Assembly: GCA_001795975.1 (NCBI GenBank)
Contig: MGLG01000032.1
Location: 1-5,679 of the forward strand
Reading direction: 5' to 3'
Length of the DNA stretch: 5,679 nt
From: Candidatus Yanofskybacteria bacterium RIFOXYD1_FULL_42_10
GTDB lineage: Bacteria > Patescibacteriota > Minisyncoccia > 2-02-FULL-40-12 > GWA2-44-9
Both the position numbers and the translations under genes were made by a program. Shown here piece after piece: positions 1 through 4,775 of the stretch. The notes under the pieces are model-generated. The model was not told the DNA's origin. It ran no database searches and worked only from the letters and a program-made list of their open reading frames with translations. Every line of letters begins with the position of its first letter. The stretch's first letter is position 1.

Positions 1-27
1 CGAGGGGCAAAATGGAAATTCTTATTT
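1..27 (-). repeat. Left-edge copy of a 27-bp dispersed inverted repeat
   Basis: Read on the minus strand, this stretch matches 4686-4712 on the plus strand at 25 of 27 positions. The match includes an unbroken 20-base identity (8-27 against 4686-4705). It begins at the window edge, so the repeat may extend further left. The copy also carries the GGGCAAAATG half of the local inverted repeat 5-19/89-103. No function is known to me; the partner copy overlaps a promoter-like sequence before ftsW. Confidence 0.75.
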
Positions 28-103
28 TATCTAACGAAGATCAAGATAGGAATTTATTCATATCTTGTCTGAGTGCTGATAAAAGCTCATTTACATTTTG
101 CCC
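5..103. repeat. Imperfect inverted repeat enclosing an AT-rich hairpin
   Basis: Arms 5-19 and 89-103 are complementary at all but one position (15/93); the core is GGGCAAAATG at 5-14 facing CATTTTGCCC at 94-103. Between them, 42-48 (CAAGATA) pairs with 61-67 (TATCTTG), extended by 38-40 with 68-70 if t41 is bulged out. I find no convincing gene in 1-221. One frame (12-191) stays open by chance across these structures. The region appears to be structured intergenic DNA. Confidence 0.55.
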
Positions 104-118
104 GAGCGAAGCTAAAAG
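90..118 (+). promoter_or_regulatory. Possible promoter upstream of ddl
   Basis: TTTACA at 90-95 and TAAAAG at 113-118 are 17 bp apart, resembling sigma-70 -35 and -10 boxes (5/6 and 4/6 to consensus). The same layout, with a partly shared spacer, recurs before ftsW (4695-4723). If used, transcription would start near 125 and the ddl leader would carry the hairpins of 129-193. Weak evidence: hexamers like these arise by chance in AT-rich DNA. Confidence 0.3.
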
Positions 119-211
119 GGTGAATACTCCGCCGCTCTGCGGCGGTATCAAGGGGCGAAGCCTCCTCTTGATACCTCGCGGCTTGCCGTGAGGAGGATTC
201 ATTTAGGCAAA
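97..211. repeat. REP/MITE-like palindromic element with cloverleaf fold
   Basis: Ends TTTGCC (97-102) and GGCAAA (206-211) are complementary. Inside, a stem 121-128/194-201 (one mismatch, extendable by three G-T pairs, 118-120/202-204) encloses three hairpins that abut without unpaired junction bases. These are 129-145 (7-bp stem CCGCCGC/GCGGCGG, loop TCT), 146-173 (7-bp stem TATCAAG/CTTGATA with a GGCGAAGCC apex) and 174-193 (8-bp stem with one G-T, loop CTTG). A further mini-hairpin AGCGAAGCT lies at 105-113. It is much more GC-rich than its flanks, which suggests an inserted repeat unit. It encodes no protein. It is not a tRNA: there is no acceptor end, T-arm sequence or anticodon loop. 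Whether it acts as DNA (REP-like) or as RNA in the ddl leader cannot be told from one copy. Confidence 0.6.
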
Positions 212-221
212 TAATATTGTT

Positions 222-1193
222 ATGTCTAAAATTTTGAAAATCGGAATATTGATGGGCGGGTCGTCGGCGGAACACGAGGTTTCTTTGGCGACCGGACAAA
301 ATGTTTTGGATAATTTAGATTTAAAAAAATATCGGCCACTCACGATTAAGATTTCAAAGACCGGCAAATGGTTTGTAAATAATCGCATTGCCAACTGGTC
401 AAAGGCGGTTAAGAACTGCGATGTTGTTTTTAACGCTTTGCACGGCTCGTTCGGCGAAGACGGCAAGGTTCAGGCAATTTTAGAAAGCGCCGGCAAGAGA
501 TATGCCGGTTCAGGCATTGCCGCTTCGGCTTTGGCTATGGATAAATTTCAAAGCCGGGAAATTTTTAAATTGGCGGGACTTAATGTTCCCAAGACTCTCA
601 AATTAAAAAAAGGAGAAAATTTTTCAGCCCAGCTTAATTTTTTTGTAAATAAAATTGCCAAGTTTCCGGTGGTGGTAAAACCGTGTTCCAACGGTTCTTC
701 CATCGGAGTGCAAATTGCGGATAATTCGAAAAAATTAGCCAAAGCGGTTGTGGGGGCGTTTCTGATAGATAAAGAAATTTTAGTTGAGGAGTTTATCAAG
801 GGCAGGGAATTGACCTGCGGGGTTTTAAGTTCCGTCAGCGGTTCCGTTGACGCTCTGCCGGTAACGGAAATTGTTCCGTTAAAAAAACACCAATTTTTTA
901 ATTATGACGCCAAATATAAAGCCGGACATTCAAATGAAATAACTCCGGCGCAACTTGGCGAAACGGTTTTTAAACAGGCGCAGGATACTGCCGTTCGGGC
1001 GCATCAGATTTTAAATTGTCGCGGCTATTCAAGAACGGACATGATTTTGACTGGCGCCGCGATTTATGTTTTGGAAATCAACACTCTTCCGGGTTTGACT
1101 CCGAATTCGCTTCTTCCCAAAGCGGCTCAATCCGCCGGTTTGTCCTTTCCGCAACTCATAGATAAAATTATTGAGACCGCTCTTCTGTCGTAA
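222..1193 (+). CDS. ddl: D-alanine--D-alanine ligase
   Basis: Cytoplasmic ATP-grasp enzyme that joins two D-alanines using ATP, supplying the dipeptide that MurF adds to the peptidoglycan precursor. The 323 residues match the usual family length. The N-terminal domain shows MGGSSAEHEVSL (11-22) and ALHGSFGEDG (72-81), followed by GSG..ASALAMDK (97-108). The ATP-grasp part shows VVVKPCSNGSSIGV (150-163), VEEFIKGRELTCGV (188-201), the omega-loop YDAKY (228-232), GYSRTDM (268-274) and LEINTLPGLTPNSLLP (284-299). Glu17, Ser160 and Tyr228 correspond to the Glu15-Ser150-Tyr216 triad of E. coli DdlB, and the omega-loop Tyr favours D-Ala over D-lactate as second substrate. ATG 222 is the first start after an in-frame TAG at 204-206. 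No Shine-Dalgarno sits at the normal distance; the GAGGAGG at 190-196 is 25 bp away and lies in a hairpin. Confidence 0.96.
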   Translation: MSKILKIGILMGGSSAEHEVSLATGQNVLDNLDLKKYRPLTIKISKTGKWFVNNRIANWSKAVKNCDVVFNALHGSFGEDGKVQAILESAGKRYAGSGIAASALAMDKFQSREIFKLAGLNVPKTLKLKKGENFSAQLNFFVNKIAKFPVVVKPCSNGSSIGVQIADNSKKLAKAVVGAFLIDKEILVEEFIKGRELTCGVLSSVSGSVDALPVTEIVPLKKHQFFNYDAKYKAGHSNEITPAQLGETVFKQAQDTAVRAHQILNCRGYSRTDMILTGAAIYVLEINTLPGLTPNSLLPKAAQSAGLSFPQLIDKIIETALLS

Positions 1194-1213
1194 ATTCAAT
1201 TGTTCAATATAAT
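1185..1213 (+). promoter_or_regulatory. Likely aspS promoter
   Basis: A perfect TATAAT lies at 1208-1213 in the ddl-aspS gap. The -35 position at 17-bp spacing (1185-1190, CTGTCG) is poor (3/6) and overlaps the end of ddl. Transcription would begin near 1219-1221, just inside the left arm of the hairpin at 1213-1250, giving a leader of about 40 bases. This promoter would serve aspS, the carboxypeptidase and mraY together. Confidence 0.4.
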
Positions 1214-1250
1214 TAACATAAAGACTTGTTTCCGCAAGTTTTTATGTTAA
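1213..1250 (+). terminator. 16-bp hairpin between ddl and aspS; terminator or leader structure
   Basis: 1213-1228 pairs with 1235-1250 along its full length (16 bp, one G-T at 1223/1240) around the loop TTTCCG. The inner part alone, ACTTG/CAAGT, is followed by TTTTT with matching A residues upstream, the layout of a weak intrinsic terminator with A- and U-tracts. It would end ddl transcripts. The stem is AT-rich, no U-tract follows the complete hairpin, and it stops only 9 bases before the aspS ATG, so a role in the aspS leader is an equally fair reading. Confidence 0.5.
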
Positions 1251-1259
1251 GATGAAAAT

Positions 1260-2660
1260 ATGCAGCGAACCTCAATTTTAGAAACAAAAGATCTCGTCGG
1301 TCAAGAAGTGACTCTGTGCGGTTGGATTCATAATCGTCGGGACCACGGCAAACTTATTTTTATTGATTTGCGTGACCGAAGTGGAATTGTACAAATAGTA
1401 TTTACTCCCAAGGGAGCAGGATATGATTTAGCTAATCAACTAAGGTCAGAGTGGGTAGTATGCATCAAAGGAAAAGTTAATCCTCGGCCCGAGAAAATGT
1501 TTAATGATGAAATTCCGACCGGTCGTATAGAAATAGAACCGACTGACCTTGAAGTATTCAATAAGTCAGAGACCCCGCCATTCCCCATTGATACTGATGG
1601 TTATGAAATAGGCGAAGAATCTCGGATGAAATACCGCTATGTTGATTTGCGTCGTCAAAGATTGGCCAAAAATTTAGCCATAAGACACACGATGGCTATG
1701 TTTATTCGTAATTGGTTATCAGACAAAGGATTCCTAGAAGTGGAAACGCCTATTTTGACCAAATCAACTCCCGAGGGCGCGCGTGATTTTGTGGTTCCAT
1801 CCCGTCTTTATCCTGGTCAGTTTTTTGCTTTACCACAATCGCCACAGCAGTATAAGCAACTTTTAATGGTTGCCGGAGTTGAGAAATATTTTCAATTAGC
1901 CAGATGTTTTCGAGACGAAGATACCAGAGGCGACCGACAGCCTGAATTTACCCAACTTGATATGGAAATGAGCTTTGTGGAACGCGAAGATGTAATGCAA
2001 TTGAATGAAGGATTGCTCATAGAAATGGTGCAAAAGATTTATCCGCAAAAAAGAATTCAGAAGATACCGTTTCCGCGGATTAGCTACAAGGAAGCGATGG
2101 AAAAATATCAAACCGACCGCCCCGATATGAGAAATGATAATCCGTTGGCTGACGGAGATTTGAATCTTTTGGCGTTTTGCTGGGTGGTTGATTTTCCTTT
2201 CTTCGAGAAAACCCAAGAAGGAGGTTTCACATTTACCCACAATCCCTTTTCCGCGCCAAAGCCCGAAGATATGGAAAATTTGATGAATAAGAAAAATATC
2301 GCCGGAATTTTAACCACCCAATACGATATCGTCTTAAACGGATGGGAAATCGGAGGCGGCAGTATCCGCAACCACCAATCGGAAGCGCTGGAAAAAGTGT
2401 TTGAAATAATGGGATTTGAGAAAGAAAGAATAGAACAAAATTTCGGCCATATGCTGACGGCTTTCAAAAACGGCGCTCCTCCTCATGGCGGCATCGCTTG
2501 GGGCTTTGACCGATTAATCGCTCTTTTAAACAATGAGCCCAATATCAGAGAAGTGATGGCTTTTCCCAAAACAGGCGACGCGAGAGATTTAATGATGAAA
2601 TCACCTTCGGAACTGGAAGAAAAACAGTTGAAAGAATTGCATTTAAAAACAGTAAAGTAG
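1260..2660 (+). CDS. aspS: Aspartyl-tRNA synthetase, bacterial type lacking the GAD domain
   Basis: Class II synthetase that charges tRNA(Asp) with aspartate in the cytoplasm. An OB-fold anticodon-binding domain occupies about 1-105 (GWIHNRRDHGKLIFIDLRDR at 21-40). Motif 1 is near 157-175 (GFLEVETPILTKSTPEGAR), motif 2 at 217-236 (FRDEDTRGDRQPEFTQLDME) and motif 3 at 411-423 (GIAWGFDRLIALL). Lys199, Arg218, Arg370 and Arg418 match expected substrate and ATP contacts. Bacterial AspRS is normally about 590 residues. This one is 466, and the shortage falls in one place: DRPDMR (286-291) is joined by some 15 residues to WVVDFPFFE (308-316), where the roughly 120-residue GAD domain normally sits. 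His29 resembles non-discriminating enzymes and Lys79 discriminating ones. The bacterial motifs argue against an archaeal-type AspRS or AsnRS. ATG 1260 has no clear Shine-Dalgarno. The stop lies 6 bases before the next gene. Confidence 0.95.
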   Translation: MQRTSILETKDLVGQEVTLCGWIHNRRDHGKLIFIDLRDRSGIVQIVFTPKGAGYDLANQLRSEWVVCIKGKVNPRPEKMFNDEIPTGRIEIEPTDLEVFNKSETPPFPIDTDGYEIGEESRMKYRYVDLRRQRLAKNLAIRHTMAMFIRNWLSDKGFLEVETPILTKSTPEGARDFVVPSRLYPGQFFALPQSPQQYKQLLMVAGVEKYFQLARCFRDEDTRGDRQPEFTQLDMEMSFVEREDVMQLNEGLLIEMVQKIYPQKRIQKIPFPRISYKEAMEKYQTDRPDMRNDNPLADGDLNLLAFCWVVDFPFFEKTQEGGFTFTHNPFSAPKPEDMENLMNKKNIAGILTTQYDIVLNGWEIGGGSIRNHQSEALEKVFEIMGFEKERIEQNFGHMLTAFKNGAPPHGGIAWGFDRLIALLNNEPNIREVMAFPKTGDARDLMMKSPSELEEKQLKELHLKTVK

Positions 2661-2666
2661 AGCAAG

Positions 2667-3602
2667 ATGCGCCTAAAAATATATTTCCTGACAATTATCT
2701 TAGCGGTTTTTATTTTTATAAATGTTTTTTTTGTCGTTAAGTCGTCAAACAGCGATAAAAATTTTACCAAATCTCCCGAAGCCGTTTTTAACGCCAGTCA
2801 GGCGTATATTTTTCCGATTTCCGAACCGAGCTTTGTTCCGATTTTGGATACGACGATTTCCCGGCCGTTTATTAAAGCAAAATCCGCTCTTGTTTACGAT
2901 ACAAGATCCGGGCGGTTTCTTTTTGAACAGAATTCAAGGCAAAAATTACCCATTGCTTCGTTAACCAAATTATTGAGCGCAGTAATAATTCTTGAAAACT
3001 TAAAACTGGAAGATACGGTAACCGTTCCGAAAGAAGCCTTGCGGGTGGACGACGAAAAACAAACTTTGTATCTTGGGGAAAAAATAAGCGTTGAAAATCT
3101 TCTGAAATTGATGCTCATTGAGTCGTCCAACGATTCGGCTTTTGCTCTTGCGCTGTTTACCCAAAGCAAGGGTTTTAATTTTGTTGAAAAAATGAATGAG
3201 CGGGCAAACCAATTGGGCATGGCCGATACTCATTTTCTTGATCCGGCCGGCCTTAACGACGAAGCGTATTCAACGCCGTATGATTTGATAAAATTGGTTA
3301 AATACGCCCTGAAATATGATCTGATTTGGAATTTTTTGTCCGAGAAAAATGTGGTTGTAAAATCAGCCGACGGTAAAATAGAGCACAATGTTAAAAGCAC
3401 CGACCAATTGCTTGGTGTTTTGCCCGATATAATCGGAGGGAAAACCGGATACACCGACGGCGCCGGCGGTTGCATGATATTGGTAGTGGATATTCCCGGC
3501 AAAAATGATAAGATTATCAGTATAGTGATGGGGTCGCCGGACAGATTTGGCGATACCTTAAGCCTAATAAATTGGGTCAAATCGGCTTATCGGTGGGAAT
3601 AA
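2667..3602 (+). CDS. dacA: D-alanyl-D-alanine carboxypeptidase, family S11
   Basis: Penicillin-binding protein of the PBP5/DacA type, which removes the terminal D-Ala from peptidoglycan stem peptides outside the membrane. The catalytic set is complete: SLTK at 98-101 (nucleophile Ser98, Lys101), SSN at 153-155 and KTG at 259-261. ALVYD (74-78) and LPIASLTKL (94-102) are typical of the family. A hydrophobic segment at about 5-24 (IYFLTIILAVFIFINVFFVV) is an N-terminal anchor or signal peptide; I see no lipobox. At 311 residues the protein ends soon after the catalytic domain, so it lacks the beta-rich C-terminal domain and amphipathic anchor of E. coli PBP5 (about 400 residues); the N-terminal helix may hold it instead. 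ATG 2667 follows the aspS stop by 6 bases, with only a weak GAGCAAG upstream. It probably shares a transcript with aspS and mraY. S11 membership is certain; the exact paralogue name is not. Confidence 0.92.
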   Translation: MRLKIYFLTIILAVFIFINVFFVVKSSNSDKNFTKSPEAVFNASQAYIFPISEPSFVPILDTTISRPFIKAKSALVYDTRSGRFLFEQNSRQKLPIASLTKLLSAVIILENLKLEDTVTVPKEALRVDDEKQTLYLGEKISVENLLKLMLIESSNDSAFALALFTQSKGFNFVEKMNERANQLGMADTHFLDPAGLNDEAYSTPYDLIKLVKYALKYDLIWNFLSEKNVVVKSADGKIEHNVKSTDQLLGVLPDIIGGKTGYTDGAGGCMILVVDIPGKNDKIISIVMGSPDRFGDTLSLINWVKSAYRWE

Positions 3603-3620
3603 TTAAATCGCGCGGATATT

Positions 3621-4682
3621 ATGAATAACGAAATTTTTACTGTTGTTAATGTGGTTCGTATTTTTGTTGTCGCCACTTTGGCGTTTTTTGTAAATCTTAT
3701 TTTAACTTTTTTTTGGACCCAAATACTTCTTAAATATTTTCGACCCGGCAAAGAAATTGCCAAAAAAGACGCTCCAGTGTTCAACAGTCTTCACAAAAAA
3801 AAAGAAGGCACGCCCACCATGGGCGGATTGCCGATTTGGGTGACGGTTCTTTTTTTGACTGCGCTTTTTGCAGTTCTTTCTTATCTGTTTGACGGTTTTT
3901 GGTCGCAGGTTTCCTTTCTTTCTAGAAGCCAAACATTATTGCCGCTTGGATTTTTGGTGCTGGCCGGTTTGGTCGGCATGGCTGATGATATGCTTGGCAT
4001 TTTCAAGCGCGGAGGATTTAGTTTAAAAAAACGCCTCATCTTGTATACCATAGTTGCGGTTATCGGAGCTTGGTGGTTTTATTTTAAGCTTGGCAGGGAT
4101 ACTCTCAACATTCCGTTTTTCGGCGATATCGTTATCGGATGGTGGTATGCGGTTTACGCGATTTTTGTTATTATCGCGACCGCGTTTTCAATGAATGAAA
4201 CCGACGGACTGGACGGTTTATCCGGCGGAGTGTTCCTTACTATTTTTGCGGCAATGACCGCCATCGCTTTTGATCAGGGACGCATGGATCTCGCGGTTTT
4301 TCTCACCGCGATTATGGGAGCGCTTATCGCATTCTTGTGGTTTAATATTTTTCCGGCCAAATTTTTTATGGGGGATACGGGCGTAATGGCATTGGGTTTT
4401 GTTTTGGGTATTGTCGCTCTTTTAACCAATACTTCTTTATTGCTTCCGATAATCGCGATTATTCCTTTGGCGGAATCCCTGTCCGTGATTATTCAGGCTC
4501 TTTCCAAAAAAATCCGCAAAAAGAAAATTTTTATTTCCACTCCCATTCATCATTCGTTTGAAGCGATCGGTTGGCCGGAAACCCAGGTAACGATGAGATT
4601 TTGGATGATTTCCGCGATCGGAGCGATGGTCGGATTGATTATTTTTTTGGTGGACAGTAAGATTCCTCCGCTGTTCCGATAA
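3621..4682 (+). CDS. mraY: Phospho-N-acetylmuramoyl-pentapeptide-transferase (MraY)
   Basis: Integral membrane enzyme that transfers phospho-MurNAc-pentapeptide from UDP to undecaprenyl phosphate, forming lipid I on the cytoplasmic face. The 353 residues and about ten hydrophobic segments fit the family. Signatures in order: HKKKEGTPTMGG (58-69), which separates MraY from WecA/TagO relatives; the Asp pair in GMADD (Asp122, Asp123); NETDGLDGL (192-200); FFMGDTGVMALGF (248-260) with Asp252; and PIHHSFEAIGWPE (308-320) before VTMRFW. The usual triple-His motif reads His310-His311-Ser312, so its third His is replaced while the first two remain. ATG 3621 is 18 bases after the carboxypeptidase stop, with a weak GCGGA upstream. 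An A9 run (3795-3803) codes Lys59-61 without breaking the frame. In most bacteria murD follows; here ftsW does, after a 93-bp gap. Confidence 0.97.
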   Translation: MNNEIFTVVNVVRIFVVATLAFFVNLILTFFWTQILLKYFRPGKEIAKKDAPVFNSLHKKKEGTPTMGGLPIWVTVLFLTALFAVLSYLFDGFWSQVSFLSRSQTLLPLGFLVLAGLVGMADDMLGIFKRGGFSLKKRLILYTIVAVIGAWWFYFKLGRDTLNIPFFGDIVIGWWYAVYAIFVIIATAFSMNETDGLDGLSGGVFLTIFAAMTAIAFDQGRMDLAVFLTAIMGALIAFLWFNIFPAKFFMGDTGVMALGFVLGIVALLTNTSLLLPIIAIIPLAESLSVIIQALSKKIRKKKIFISTPIHHSFEAIGWPETQVTMRFWMISAIGAMVGLIIFLVDSKIPPLFR

Positions 4683-4685
4683 TGT

Positions 4686-4712
4686 AAATAAGAATTTCCA
4701 TTTTGTCCCTTG
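4686..4712 (+). repeat. Second copy of the 27-bp repeat, inverted relative to 1-27
   Basis: Matches the reverse complement of 1-27 at 25 of 27 positions, with mismatches only at 4706 and 4711. It begins 4 bases after the mraY stop and supplies the -35-like box of the putative ftsW promoter. The two copies bracket ddl, aspS, the carboxypeptidase and mraY in opposite orientations. Confidence 0.75.
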
Positions 4713-4723
4713 CTCGCTAAAAT
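4695..4723 (+). promoter_or_regulatory. Possible ftsW promoter
   Basis: TTTCCA (4695-4700) and TAAAAT (4718-4723) are 17 bp apart and match sigma-70 consensus at 4/6 and 5/6. Transcription would start near 4730, leaving a leader of about 45 bases. The layout mirrors 90-118 upstream of ddl, including CATTTTG-CC at the start of the spacer and GC before the -10 box. The unusually wide 93-bp gap after mraY also fits a separate promoter. Confidence 0.4.
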
Positions 4724-4732
4724 AAACAAAGG

Positions 4733-4765
4733 ACCTACGCGTCAGAAACAAAAAACCTGATAGGT
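4733..4765 (+). promoter_or_regulatory. Bulged stem-loop in the ftsW leader
   Basis: ACCTA (4733-4737) and TCAG (4742-4745) pair with CTGA (4757-4760) and TAGGT (4761-4765). This gives 9 bp interrupted by a CGCG bulge, with an A-rich 11-base loop. A competing local hairpin AACCT-GAT-AGGTT (4754-4766) uses the same right arm. It ends just before the AAGGA ribosome-binding candidate of ftsW. No T-run follows, so it is not an intrinsic terminator. Function unknown. Confidence 0.3.
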
Positions 4766-4775
4766 TCTTAAGGAT

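Noticed and set aside
12..191. A 59-codon open frame with GAGGGG four bases before its ATG
   Set aside because: It runs straight through the inverted repeats and the GC-rich hairpin element, its second half is only a translation of palindromes, and the product resembles nothing I recognise. The frame is also open to the left edge, so it could be the tail of a longer frame, but nothing supports that.
190..196. GAGGAGG as a strong Shine-Dalgarno for ddl
   Set aside because: It is 25 bases from ATG 222, an in-frame TAG (204-206) lies between, and no other start codon follows at the right distance. It belongs to the palindromic element.
97..211. A tRNA or tRNA-like gene, because of the cloverleaf fold
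   Set aside because: There is no 7-bp acceptor stem, no T-arm or D-arm consensus, and no 7-base anticodon loop; the loops are 3-4 bases and the arms abut directly.
1260..2030. Apparent codon-use shift between the 5' and 3' halves of aspS (more GTA Val codons early), hinting at a mosaic gene
   Set aside because: By eye about 6 of 17 Val codons are GTA early and about 1 of 7 late; the counts are too small to support recombination without a proper composition test.
548..3784. Minus-strand and alternate-frame open stretches opposite ddl, aspS, the carboxypeptidase and mraY
   Set aside because: They lie over strongly recognisable plus-strand genes, their translations are low-complexity mirror products, and none has a recognisable motif or start context.
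3795..3803. A9 run in mraY (and A8 at 4861-4868 in ftsW) as programmed slippage sites
   Set aside because: Both encode in-frame residues inside intact, motif-complete proteins, and there is no sensible alternate-frame product. Such runs are expected in AT-rich DNA.
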